Shown here: one piece after another, positions 1 through 8,283 of the stretch | Position numbering within the stretch: the stretch's first letter is position 1 | Layout of the letters: each line of letters opens with the position of its first letter | Assembly (NCBI GenBank): GCA_028281925.1 | Contig: JANQIX010000084.1 | Span: 1-58,822, forward strand | Direction: 5' to 3' | Origin: Alphaproteobacteria bacterium | GTDB taxonomy: Bacteria > Pseudomonadota > Alphaproteobacteria > DSM-16000 > Inquilinaceae | Length of the DNA stretch: 58,822 nucleotides | Translations under genes and position numbers: made by a program | The notes under the pieces: generated by a model | Told to the model about the DNA's origin: nothing | The model's input: only the letters and a program-made list of their open reading frames with translations | The model's database searches: none

Positions 1-588
1 CGCTTGGCCACCTATGCCATGTGGTGGATCCGCGCGGCCATCCAGGAATACATCCTGCACAGCTGGTCACTGGTGAAGATGGGCACCACGGCGGCGCAGA
101 AGAAGCTGTTCTTTAACCTGCGACGGCTGAAGGGCCAGCTGCAGGCGATCGAAGAGGGCGACCTGCCGCCGGAGACGGTGACCAAGATTGCCACCGAGCT
201 GGATGTGCCGGAGCAGGACGTGATCAGCATGAACCGGCGGCTGGCCAGCCCAGACCATTCGCTGAACGCGCCGCTGCGGGCCGACAGCGAGGGCGAATGG
301 CAGGACTGGCTGGTGGACGACAGTGAGAGCCAGGAGATCCAGCTGGCCGATCTGCAGGAGCTGACAAAGCGCCGCAAGCTGTTGCACAACGCCATGGAGC
401 ACCTGAACGAGCGCGAGCGGCACATCCTGACCGAGCGGCGCTTGCGCGACAATCCAACCACGCTTGAGGATCTGAGCCAGGAATACGGCATCAGCCGTGA
501 GCGGGTGCGCCAGATCGAGGTGCGCGCGTTCGAGAAGTTGCAGAAGGCCATCCGCAACGCCGCCATTGAAGAGCGCCTGGCGAGCTAA
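1..588 (+). CDS. rpoH: RNA polymerase sigma-32 factor RpoH (5'-truncated by window edge)
   Basis: This is the C-terminal ~195 residues of the heat-shock sigma factor, which directs RNA polymerase to heat-shock promoters. The reading frame is open at base 1, so the N-terminus lies outside the window. The RpoH-diagnostic stretch around the QKKLFFNLRR motif (the RpoH box region) is near the start, preceded by the region 2.4-like WWIRAAIQEYIL. Region 4 is clear near the end, with LSQEYGISRERVRQIE as the helix-turn-helix that reads the -35 element. The gene ends with TAA, and an SDR gene begins 18 bases later on the same strand, too close to tell whether it is co-transcribed. Family assignment is firm. 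Confidence 0.95.
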   Translation, partial: RLATYAMWWIRAAIQEYILHSWSLVKMGTTAAQKKLFFNLRRLKGQLQAIEEGDLPPETVTKIATELDVPEQDVISMNRRLASPDHSLNAPLRADSEGEWQDWLVDDSESQEIQLADLQELTKRRKLLHNAMEHLNERERHILTERRLRDNPTTLEDLSQEYGISRERVRQIEVRAFEKLQKAIRNAAIEERLAS

Positions 589-606
589 GGGCGAAAACCC
601 GGGCCG

Positions 607-1386
607 ATGGACGACCTGCGCTTCCCGTCGTTCAGCCTGGAGGGGCGGTGCGCCTTCGTCACCGGGGCCAGCCGCGGGATCGGCCAGGCGCTGAGCTTGG
701 GGCTCGCTCAAGCGGGCGCCAACCTCATCCTGGCCGGGCGATCTGCCGAGACACTTGAGACGACAGCAGAGGCGGTACGGGCCCGCGGCCGTAAGGCCCG
801 TGTGCTGGCCATGGATGTGTCGGATGTGGCCAGCGTGCGTGGCGGCTTTGCCGAGCTTGGCTGGACCAACGGCGCGGATCTGGACATCCTAATCAACAAC
901 GCGGGCACCGAAGAGGTGTGCCCCTCAGACGATGTACGCGAGGTGCTGTGGGATCGCATCGTCGACACCAACCTCAAGGGCGCGTTCTTCTGCGCGCAGG
1001 AAGCGCATCGCATCATGCGGGCCCGGGGCGGCGGCGCCATCGTCAATGTGTGCTCGCTGACCTCCGGCGTCGGCGTGCCGACGGCCGTGCCGTACGGAGC
1101 CTCGAAGACCGGGCTGCTGGGCATGACGCGGGCGCTGGCGGCGGAATGGGCGCGCGACGGCGTGCGGGTGAACGCCATCGGGCCTGGCTACTTCCGCACG
1201 GACCTGACCGAGGTGTTCTACCAGGACGACGCCTGGGCTGCGGCGATGCAGGCCAAGATCCCGGCCGGGCGCTTCGGTCGGATGGACGACCTGATCGGTG
1301 CCGTTGTGTTTCTATGCTCCGACGCCTCGGCCTATGTGACCGGCCAACTTCTCTACATCGACGGCGGTTTCATGGCCTCGATCTGA
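607..1386 (+). CDS. SDR-family NAD(P)-dependent oxidoreductase
   Basis: This is a classical short-chain dehydrogenase/reductase of 259 residues, the usual length. The nucleotide-binding TGASRGIG motif is at about residues 19-26, NNAG at 97-100, the catalytic Ser at about 150, and Tyr163 and Lys167 in YGASK. The C-terminal GQLLYIDGGF motif is typical of the FabG/gluconate-5-dehydrogenase-like group. The enzyme would be cytosolic and oxidise or reduce a sugar acid, polyol or hydroxy-acid; the sequence does not identify the substrate. It sits directly downstream of rpoH and converges on a radical SAM gene, so the context gives no pathway. Confidence 0.9.
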   Translation: MDDLRFPSFSLEGRCAFVTGASRGIGQALSLGLAQAGANLILAGRSAETLETTAEAVRARGRKARVLAMDVSDVASVRGGFAELGWTNGADLDILINNAGTEEVCPSDDVREVLWDRIVDTNLKGAFFCAQEAHRIMRARGGGAIVNVCSLTSGVGVPTAVPYGASKTGLLGMTRALAAEWARDGVRVNAIGPGYFRTDLTEVFYQDDAWAAAMQAKIPAGRFGRMDDLIGAVVFLCSDASAYVTGQLLYIDGGFMASI

Positions 1387-1404
1387 GCGTGCGGGCGGTC
1401 CGGG

Positions 1405-2940
1405 TCATTCAGCCGCCGCCTCCGCGGTCTCGCCATCGGTATGGTCCCAGTTGGGGATGAGATCGTCGACCGACAGCAGATCGGCATAGCGGCCGAGCCG
1501 CCGCGTCGCCTCTTCCCGATAGAAGGCCGGCAGACGGTCCGTCTCCCCCTCATGGAAGGCGCGGAACGTGCTGTCCGTCGCCATCGTGTCGCGGATGCGC
1601 TTGAGGGCCGCAACGTCGTCGCGCGCTGCAAATGTGCGCAACGCATGAATGAAGCGCACGCCGGTCTGGGATGGTGTCGTCAGCCGCCGTGCCATCATAC
1701 GCCACGAGGCGAAGCTCTCATGGATGTCGATCAGGTGGTCGTAATAGCTGACCGGGTCATAGTGCTTCAGCCGGATCGCCAGATAGGGGTTGTGGTAGAA
1801 GGCAAACGGCAGGGATTTCAGCAACCGGCCTTCGCGTACATAACGGTCGTGCAGCGGCGTCGCCCCGAACGGCGTCGGGATGTTGATGGTCGGGAACACT
1901 CGGGGAAGCCGGTGCACGAAAGCCTTGGTCAGCTCAGCCGGCTCGGTCCCGTGATCGGCATCGGCGCCGAAGAGGAAGTTCGCCTGCATGCCGGGCACAA
2001 AGTCGCCCAGCCGCTGGAAATGGTCGACCACCCGGTCCAGCTTGGCCTGCCCGAAGGCTCCGTTGGCGCCGGATTTGTTGGAGTAGTCGCCCCAGGATTC
2101 GATGCCAGGGGCGGCGTAGAGGCAGTTGGTGTCGCCTAGGCGCGCCAACCGGCCGTCCTTCAGGATCGAGAGCGAGCTTTCCATGATATAGCGCGGGCGC
2201 TTGGCCTTCGGCAGGCGCTCCATCACATCCATGGTACGGTCGAAACGCACGGCGAAGTTGGGGTCGTGAAAGGCGACCAGGGGGTCGTCGAAGGTCTCGG
2301 CAAGCCAGCGCAGGTCAGCCTCAAGCTGGTCGTCCGGCAGGCCCACATAGTCGTTGTTCCAGTCGATGCAGAAATCGCAGCGATAAGGACAGCCGACGCT
2401 GGAAAGCGTGGGGATCACGCTCATGAAGATCGGGCGGCCGTTGACGAAGGCCGATTTGCGGATCTCCGGCAGCCGTTCCTCCAGCAGCGGGAAATCGGTT
2501 AGCGGCCGGCCCGTGGTGACGATCTGCGGCGGGTCGAACCGGCCGCACAGGATGTCGTCGATCAGCGACTTGTCGCAGTCGCGCACCACAATGTTGAAGA
2601 AGCGCAGGCTGTCATGGGGGAACGACTTCGCGTGCGGCCCGCCCAGCACGGTCAGTACGCCGTCCCGGCGGTAGCGCCTGGCCAGCGCATAGGCAATCGT
2701 ACTGGCCTGCGTGTAGGTGGAGATAAAGACGACGTCGAGATCGCGGGGCAAAACGTCGATCGGATCGTCGGCGCCGTAATAGGTGGCGTAGAATACTTGA
2801 TGCCCCAGCTGCCGGCACCAGACCGACACCACCTGTGGCATGATCCCGGTGAACTGCTTGCGGAAATAGGCGGCATAGGTCCGCGAGATCAGGCCCCGCA
2901 GCGGCGTGTCGGTCAGGATATCCAGAACGCCAACGCGCAT
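1405..2940 (-). CDS. B12-binding-type radical SAM protein
   Basis: A 511-residue protein with a Rossmann-like N-terminal half resembling cobalamin-binding domains (GGPHA near residue 100) followed by a radical SAM core. The [4Fe-4S] cluster cysteines are Cys184, Cys188 and Cys191 in CX3CX2C. I see no DxHxxG cobalamin-ligand motif, so cobalamin may bind base-off without a protein ligand, or not at all. Such enzymes perform radical methylations, cyclisations or rearrangements on varied substrates. The gene is divergent from a PhnD-like gene 114 bases away and has no obvious pathway partner. The fold is confident; the reaction is unknown. Confidence 0.85.
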   Translation of the reverse strand: MRVGVLDILTDTPLRGLISRTYAAYFRKQFTGIMPQVVSVWCRQLGHQVFYATYYGADDPIDVLPRDLDVVFISTYTQASTIAYALARRYRRDGVLTVLGGPHAKSFPHDSLRFFNIVVRDCDKSLIDDILCGRFDPPQIVTTGRPLTDFPLLEERLPEIRKSAFVNGRPIFMSVIPTLSSVGCPYRCDFCIDWNNDYVGLPDDQLEADLRWLAETFDDPLVAFHDPNFAVRFDRTMDVMERLPKAKRPRYIMESSLSILKDGRLARLGDTNCLYAAPGIESWGDYSNKSGANGAFGQAKLDRVVDHFQRLGDFVPGMQANFLFGADADHGTEPAELTKAFVHRLPRVFPTINIPTPFGATPLHDRYVREGRLLKSLPFAFYHNPYLAIRLKHYDPVSYYDHLIDIHESFASWRMMARRLTTPSQTGVRFIHALRTFAARDDVAALKRIRDTMATDSTFRAFHEGETDRLPAFYREEATRRLGRYADLLSVDDLIPNWDHTDGETAEAAAE

Positions 2941-3054
2941 GGCCGACCTCCGAGGAAACGGGATCCGTCAGCGGGACGCGTTTCGGGAGGATGTGGTATG
3001 CGCAATCGGGATTTGCCATAGCGGCGATGGGCAATCGGGTGAAACGAGGCAGAG

Positions 3055-3900
3055 ATGGTTGCAGCGGCTGAGGCCGATCCGGTCGTGAAGGCGGATCCAG
3101 TCGCCTCGTTGCCGATGTACGACGGTCCGGCCCTGCGGCCGCTCTGTAACGCGTGGTGGCGTGGGATAGCCGGACACTGCCGCGACTTGGGCCTGGATGA
3201 CGTTCCCGCAGCGTTGATATGGCCCGACGATCTCTACGGCCATTGGCAGTCCGGGCACATCTTCCTGTCCCAGACCTGCGGGTATCCGCTGACCCATGCG
3301 CTGAAGGCCGGTCTGCGGCTGGTTGCAACGCCCCGCTACCGGGCCGAGGGCTGCGACGGCCCGCTCTATCGCAGCCGCATTCTGGGCCGCGCAAGTAACC
3401 GGGCGACGGGCCTGGCCGACTTCAAGGGCCGCCGGGTCGCTTACAACGATCGCGACTCCCAATCCGGATACAACGCTCTGCGCGCTGCTGTGGCAGCGAT
3501 TGCCGATGGCGGACCGTTCTTTGCCGATAGTCTCCATACCGGTAGCCACGGGGCCAGCATGGCCGCCGTGCAGAACGGCATGGCCGATCTCTGCGCCGTC
3601 GACTGCATCACCTTCGCCATTGCCGAACGGCTCGCGCCGGATAGCGTCAAGGGGCTGAGCACCATCGGGTGGACCGCCGCCGTGCCGGGTCTGCCCTTTG
3701 TGACTTCGGCTGGCCGCGATGACGGCTTCGTTGAAGCCTTGCGAAGAGGCTTGATGGCGGCCGTGGACGATCCTGCGTTGGCGGAGGTAAGGGACGGTCT
3801 GTTGCTGGAGGGCTTTGCCGCTCTTGAGCCTCGGGATTATGCCGGAATCCTGGAGATGGAGCAGGCGGCAGAGGCCGCAGGCTATCCTGTGCTGGCGTGA
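3055..3900 (+). CDS. PhnD-like (phosphate/phosphonate ABC-type) binding protein without signal peptide
   Basis: A 281-residue protein with the fold signature of PhnD/SsuA2-like periplasmic binding proteins: an early LPMYD segment, FLSQTCGYP at about residues 63-71, and the GRRVAYND...SGYNALR segment typical of the family. The N-terminus is polar and acidic, with no hydrophobic signal sequence and no Tat motif, so it may be cytoplasmic or the annotated start may be wrong; no better upstream start is apparent. No permease or ATPase gene adjoins it. It could be a stand-alone ligand sensor or substrate-binding enzyme domain. Function beyond the fold is not known. Confidence 0.75.
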   Translation: MVAAAEADPVVKADPVASLPMYDGPALRPLCNAWWRGIAGHCRDLGLDDVPAALIWPDDLYGHWQSGHIFLSQTCGYPLTHALKAGLRLVATPRYRAEGCDGPLYRSRILGRASNRATGLADFKGRRVAYNDRDSQSGYNALRAAVAAIADGGPFFADSLHTGSHGASMAAVQNGMADLCAVDCITFAIAERLAPDSVKGLSTIGWTAAVPGLPFVTSAGRDDGFVEALRRGLMAAVDDPALAEVRDGLLLEGFAALEPRDYAGILEMEQAAEAAGYPVLA

Positions 3901-3998
3901 TCCGCTCTAACGTCGGCTCGCGCTTACGCTTGAGCCAACCCTACTTCCGTTAGCTGTAGGGCCGCTTGAGCCGTAGCCGAAGGCCGAGGCGCCGCCGG

Positions 3999-5309
3999 TC
4001 ACCCGGGTTGTGCGCGCATGGTCTCCGGCAGGAAGGTCGCCAAGTCCGGGAATACGTACAGGATCACCACCATCAGGACCATCAACAGGAACATCGGCAG
4101 GGCGGTCTTGGCGATGTAGTTCATCTCGTGGTGGGTCATGCCCTGCAGGACGAACAGGTTGAAGCCGATGGGCGGGGTGATCTGCGCCATCTCCACGACC
4201 ACGACGATGAAGATGCCGAACCAGATCTTGTCGATGCCGGCCTGTTCGATCATCGGCTCCACGATGGCCATCGTCAGCACAACCGACGAGATGCCGTCCA
4301 GGAACATCCCGACGATGATGTAGAAGACGGTCAAAGCCATGATCAGCTGCCAGGGCGACAGCTCCAGCGATCCGATCCAACCGGCCAGCGCCCGCGGCAG
4401 GCCGGTGTACCCCATGGAGAGGGTCAGGAACGAGGCACCCGCCAGGATCAGCGCGATCATGCAGCTGGTGCGTGTGGCGCCCAGCAGGCTCTCGAAGAAG
4501 GTCTTGCGGTTCAGCGAGCCCTGCAGCGCCGCCAGCACCAGCGCGCCGATCACCCCGAAGGCCGAGGCTTCGGTGGCGGTGGCCCAGCCCATGTACATCG
4601 AGCCGATGACCCAAGAGACCAGCAGCAGGACCGGGATCAGGAAGCGCGCCTCCACGATCTTGTCGAGGATGGTCATCTTCGGTTCGGGCGGCGGCACCTG
4701 GCTGCGTTTGACCACCGACCAGACGGCCACATAGCCCATGAACAGGCTGGCCAGCACCAGGCCGGGCAGCACGCCGGCCAGGAACAGCTTGGTGATCGAC
4801 TCGTTGATGGTGACGCCGTAGACGATCAGCGTCAGCGAGGGCGGGATCATCAGGCCGAGCGTCGCAGCGCCTGCCAGCGTGCCGATGATCATGAATTCCG
4901 GATAGCCGCGGCGCCTGAGCTCCGGGATCGACATCTTGCCAACGGTTGTCAACGTCGCCGCGGAGGATCCTGAAACTGCAGCAAAAATTGTGCAGCCAAC
5001 AATGTTGGTGTGTAAGAGCTTGCCGGGCAAGGGCGCCATCCAGGGGGCAAGCCCGCGGAACATATCCTCCGACAATCGCGTGCGGTAGAGGATCTCCCCC
5101 ATCCAGATGAACATGGGCAGCGCGGTCAGCGTCCAGCTGGACGAGGTGGTCCAGATCGCCGTGATCATGGCGTCGCCGGCCGGGCGGCTGGTGAACAGCT
5201 CCACGCCGACCCAGGCCACGCCCATCAGGGCCAGCCCGACCCACACACCGGTGCCGAGCAGCAGGAACAGCACGAACAGGAAGATGCCGGTGAGCGCGAA
5301 CTGTTCCAT
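3999..5309 (-). CDS. dctM: TRAP transporter large permease subunit DctM
   Basis: The large membrane subunit of a tripartite ATP-independent periplasmic transporter, about 436 residues and almost entirely hydrophobic, consistent with the usual 11-12 membrane spans. DctM-family segments are visible: the LPMFIWMGEILY stretch, SGSSAATLTTVGK and the PPS motif near mid-protein. The frame stays open further upstream, but the ATG at 5309 is chosen because the hydrophobic MEQFALTGIFLF start matches the family and lies 4 bases after the dctQ stop. It drives Na+- or H+-coupled uptake with DctQ and DctP. The substrate is probably the acid or amino acid handled by the upstream oxidase and TPP enzyme (inference). 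Confidence 0.93.
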   Translation of the reverse strand: MEQFALTGIFLFVLFLLLGTGVWVGLALMGVAWVGVELFTSRPAGDAMITAIWTTSSSWTLTALPMFIWMGEILYRTRLSEDMFRGLAPWMAPLPGKLLHTNIVGCTIFAAVSGSSAATLTTVGKMSIPELRRRGYPEFMIIGTLAGAATLGLMIPPSLTLIVYGVTINESITKLFLAGVLPGLVLASLFMGYVAVWSVVKRSQVPPPEPKMTILDKIVEARFLIPVLLLVSWVIGSMYMGWATATEASAFGVIGALVLAALQGSLNRKTFFESLLGATRTSCMIALILAGASFLTLSMGYTGLPRALAGWIGSLELSPWQLIMALTVFYIIVGMFLDGISSVVLTMAIVEPMIEQAGIDKIWFGIFIVVVVEMAQITPPIGFNLFVLQGMTHHEMNYIAKTALPMFLLMVLMVVILYVFPDLATFLPETMRAQPG

Positions 5310-5313
5310 GGCC

Positions 5314-5871
5314 TCAGGTCTCGGGGCGGTCGCGCGGGTCTTCGATCGGGTCCCGCTCGATCCAGCTGCGTCCGGTGAAGAGGGCACGCAGGAAGTGGTC
5401 GACCAGCGCCAGCGCCAGCACACAGGCGCCGACCGCCATGGCCAGCTGCGGGATCCACAGCGGCGTTGCGTCCTGGCCTTGGGAGACGTCGTGCAGCTTG
5501 TGCGACCAATAGGTGCCGCGCACGGCATACCAGGCGAAGTAACAGCCGATCGCCGAGCCGATGCCCAGCGCCCAGATCTCCCCCCACCAGCGGTACCGGC
5601 CGAGTGCGGCCAAGAGCAGGCTGACGCGGATATGCGCGCCGCGGCCGAGTGCATAGGCCATGGCGAGGAACGAGGCCGTTGCCATGGCATAGCCGGCATA
5701 GTTGGTGGAGCCCGGAAAGACCTGGCCGGTCCACCGCGCCACCATGTTGAGCACGATCAAGACCAGGATCGTGATCAGGGACATAGCGGCCAGGTAACCG
5801 CACAGCTCGTAGAAGCGGTCCAGAAGGCCGGTTACGACCAGTGCCGGGTGTTTACGGGATCGCGCCATCAC
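5314..5871 (-). CDS. dctQ: TRAP transporter small permease subunit DctQ
   Basis: The small membrane subunit of the TRAP transporter, 185 residues, with four predicted membrane spans: the first at about residues 28-46, the second including the GYAMATASFLAMAYALGRGAHI segment, and two further ones in the second half. The RGAHIRVSL motif is typical of DctQ. It lies between dctP and dctM on the same strand and is separated from dctP by an 85-base gap containing an inverted repeat. The double Met at the start leaves the exact start open by one codon. It pairs with DctM in the inner membrane. Confidence 0.92.
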   Translation of the reverse strand: MMARSRKHPALVVTGLLDRFYELCGYLAAMSLITILVLIVLNMVARWTGQVFPGSTNYAGYAMATASFLAMAYALGRGAHIRVSLLLAALGRYRWWGEIWALGIGSAIGCYFAWYAVRGTYWSHKLHDVSQGQDATPLWIPQLAMAVGACVLALALVDHFLRALFTGRSWIERDPIEDPRDRPET

Positions 5872-5904
5872 CTGCCGCAGAGGGCTACCGTCCTAAGGGA
5901 GAGG

Positions 5905-5948
5905 GTGCGGGCGGCGGCGGATCGTCGGATCGATCGCCACCGCCCGCT
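5905..5948 (-). terminator. Imperfect hairpin between dctP and dctQ
   Basis: A GC-rich inverted repeat (left arm near 5907-5922, right arm near 5932-5947, GCGGGCGG paired with CCGCCCGC) fills most of the gap between the dctP stop and the dctQ start. There is no T-run. In transport operons such intercistronic hairpins often protect the abundant binding-protein message and lower permease expression; that role here is inferred. Confidence 0.45.
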
Positions 5949-5956
5949 CAAGCCCG

Positions 5957-6949
5957 CTACTCTGATGCGCCGTAGGCGTCGAGGATCGCCTGGCCCTGAT
6001 CGCCGGCAGACTCCAGCCACTCGGCCGTCATGGTCGCCCCGATCTCTTCAAGGTCGGCACGCAACTGGTCGCCGGCCGGCTGCACCATCATGCCGTTGGC
6101 GGCCAGCTGTTCCATGTACCAGTTGGTCAACTGCTCGGCATGGATCGTGCCGGACCGTTCCGCAATCATGGCCACGCCGCGGATGATCACCTGAGTGCTC
6201 TCATCCAGGCCGTCCCAGGTGTCCTTGTTCACGAAGACATAGTTGCGCGGCAGCCAGGCGTTGACCTCATAGAAATGGGTCAGCTGCTCCCACACCTTGC
6301 GGTCATACCCGGTGGAGCCGGAGGAGATGAATGCCTCTGCCACGCCGGTGGCCAGCGCCTGTGACAGCTCCGCCGCTTCGATCTGCACTGGCGTCATGCC
6401 CGACAGCTCCGCCATGCGGGCCGTCGCGGAGTTATAGGCGCGGAATCGGATGCCCTCCATATCGGCGACCGCGGTGATCTCCTGCTTGAAATAGAGCCCC
6501 TGCGGCGGCCACGGCACGGCGTAGAGCAGCACCAGGTTCTGTTCCAGCAGCAGCTCTTCGATGGTCGGCCGGGCCGCCTCCCACAGGCGTTGGGAGTCTT
6601 CAAAGCTGGTGGCCATGAAGGGCACGCTGTCGAAGCCGAACAGCGCATTCTCGTTCTGGTGCGCAGACAACAGCCGCTCGCCGATCGGCGCCTGCCCGGT
6701 CTGCACCGCGCGCTTGATGTCCGCGCCGTTGAACAGCGAGCCGGAGGGGTGAACGACGATCTCGATCTCACCCCCGGTGGCAACGCCCACGGCCTCGGCA
6801 AAGGCGATGCCGTTTTGCGTATGGAAGTTGCTCTCCGCATAGGCCATGGGCATGTCCCAGGTCTCGGCAGCGACCGAAACGGGCGCCAGCGCGATGGTGG
6901 CAAGGGCTGCGGCGGCCGTGGCGGAGGTCAATACGGACTTCATGTGCAT
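5957..6949 (-). CDS. dctP: TRAP transporter substrate-binding protein DctP
   Basis: The periplasmic solute-binding component of the TRAP system, about 330 residues, the usual size. The N-terminus MHMKSVLTSATAAAALATIA... is a Sec signal peptide with cleavage expected after VAA. DctP-family features include the HPSGSLFNG and VQTGQAPIG segments and the region around RFRAYNSATARM, which holds the conserved Arg that binds substrate carboxylates. The start at 6949 is preferred because GGGAAGG lies about 12 bases upstream; the ATG at 6943 is an alternative. It is transcribed just after the FAD oxidase, with a 32-base gap, and shares its likely substrate. Confidence 0.93.
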   Translation of the reverse strand: MHMKSVLTSATAAAALATIALAPVSVAAETWDMPMAYAESNFHTQNGIAFAEAVGVATGGEIEIVVHPSGSLFNGADIKRAVQTGQAPIGERLLSAHQNENALFGFDSVPFMATSFEDSQRLWEAARPTIEELLLEQNLVLLYAVPWPPQGLYFKQEITAVADMEGIRFRAYNSATARMAELSGMTPVQIEAAELSQALATGVAEAFISSGSTGYDRKVWEQLTHFYEVNAWLPRNYVFVNKDTWDGLDESTQVIIRGVAMIAERSGTIHAEQLTNWYMEQLAANGMMVQPAGDQLRADLEEIGATMTAEWLESAGDQGQAILDAYGASE

Positions 6950-6981
6950 TGTTGTTGCGTGCCTTCCCTGTTCTTGACTGG

Positions 6982-8283
6982 TCACCCTGCAGCCGGTGCG
7001 GGGGTGGCAGAAGCGAACCGCTCTGCGCAATAGGGCGAGAAGTCGAAATTGGGCCGTCCCCCCGCGATGGCTTCGGCGACCAGCCTACCCGTCTTTGGGC
7101 CCGAGGTCAGGCCAATATGATGGTGCCCGAAGGCGAAATGCAGCCCGCGGACCGTTACCGACGGCCCCCAGACCGGCAGGCTGTCGGTCGTGGCCGGCCG
7201 GTGGCCCAGCCAGGTTTCCGTATGGGTAAACTGCAGCCCTGGAAAGGCTCGCAGCGCGCGCCGCTGGAGCATCTTGGGCGGTGCTGCGCTTGCCGGCGCG
7301 TCCAGGCCGCCGAATTCTACCAGACCGGCAACGCGCAGGCGGTTGCCCATGGTCGCAGCCACGCATTTGCCGTCGGCGATCATCACCGCGTCAGCGCCGA
7401 TGTCCACGGTCGGGTCGACGAACTCCACGTGATATCCACGTTCCGATTCCAGGGGGATTCTGATGCCCAATGTCGCCAACAGGCGCTGCGACCAGGCCCC
7501 GGCGGCGACCAGCGTGTGGTCGGCCGGAACCGGACCAGCCGTGGTCGTCACGCCGCTTACCGCCCTGTCGTCTTTCAGGAACCCCGTGACCTCGGCGCGC
7601 AGCACCGTACCACCCTGTGCGGCAAAGGCATCGGCTAAGGCGCGGACGTAAGCGCCAGGCTGTGAGATCACACCGTGCTGATCTTCCAACACCATCAGGC
7701 TGGTGTAGACGGGCGAGAGTGCGGGTACGCGATCCCGCACCGCTGGGCCATCGACAGGTTCGAAATGGAAGCCGCAGGCCCGACGCAAATCCCAGCCGAA
7801 AGCGTCGGCATCGCGGTAGTGCCGATCGGGATAGGCGAAGACGAAAGCGCCGCGGCGAATGGCGGCCTCGGCGGCCGTGCCGCGGGCCAGGCGCAGGTGT
7901 TCGTCTAGGCTGTCGCTCACCAGTGGCGTCAGGTGGTGCGCGATATGCTGTACCCTGTCGGCCCGGCAATGGCTGAGATAGCGCGCCAACCACGGCATCA
8001 ACCGGGGCAGGTAGGGCCAGCGCAGGAACAGGGGTGAGTCGCGGTCCAGCAGCATGCGCGGTGCGCGGCGCACCAGCCCTGGGACGGTGACCGGCACCAC
8101 GGCTGCGGCGGCCAGCACGCCGGCATTGCCGTGGGAGGCTCCCGACCCCGGCTCACCGCGATCGATGACGGTGACGGCCGCACCCAGGCGTTGCAGGTGC
8201 AAGGCAGCGGAGATCCCGACAATGCCCGCGCCGACAACGGCGACCTTGGGCTGGCCCGCTTCCGACACGGTCAGGCGATCCAC
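6982..8283 (-). CDS. FAD-dependent oxidoreductase, D-amino-acid dehydrogenase (DadA)-like
   Basis: A 433-residue DAO-superfamily flavoenzyme. The FAD dinucleotide-binding motif VVGAGIVGIS is at about residues 15-24, the SGASHGNAG motif at about 47-55 is characteristic of DadA-like proteins, and the C-terminal GHHHIGLTSGPKTG segment is the second FAD-contact motif. Members oxidise D-amino acids or N-alkyl amino acids to 2-oxo acids, passing electrons to the quinone pool or oxygen. The start overlaps the stop of the TPP-enzyme gene by 13 bases, so translation is probably coupled. Its position between a TPP enzyme and a TRAP transporter suggests it processes an imported amino-acid-like compound. 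Confidence 0.9.
   Translation of the reverse strand: MDRLTVSEAGQPKVAVVGAGIVGISAALHLQRLGAAVTVIDRGEPGSGASHGNAGVLAAAAVVPVTVPGLVRRAPRMLLDRDSPLFLRWPYLPRLMPWLARYLSHCRADRVQHIAHHLTPLVSDSLDEHLRLARGTAAEAAIRRGAFVFAYPDRHYRDADAFGWDLRRACGFHFEPVDGPAVRDRVPALSPVYTSLMVLEDQHGVISQPGAYVRALADAFAAQGGTVLRAEVTGFLKDDRAVSGVTTTAGPVPADHTLVAAGAWSQRLLATLGIRIPLESERGYHVEFVDPTVDIGADAVMIADGKCVAATMGNRLRVAGLVEFGGLDAPASAAPPKMLQRRALRAFPGLQFTHTETWLGHRPATTDSLPVWGPSVTVRGLHFAFGHHHIGLTSGPKTGRLVAEAIAGGRPNFDFSPYCAERFASATPAPAAG

Noticed and set aside
3915..3961. Weak 5-6 bp inverted repeats between convergent genes
   Set aside because: Stems too short to call a terminator.
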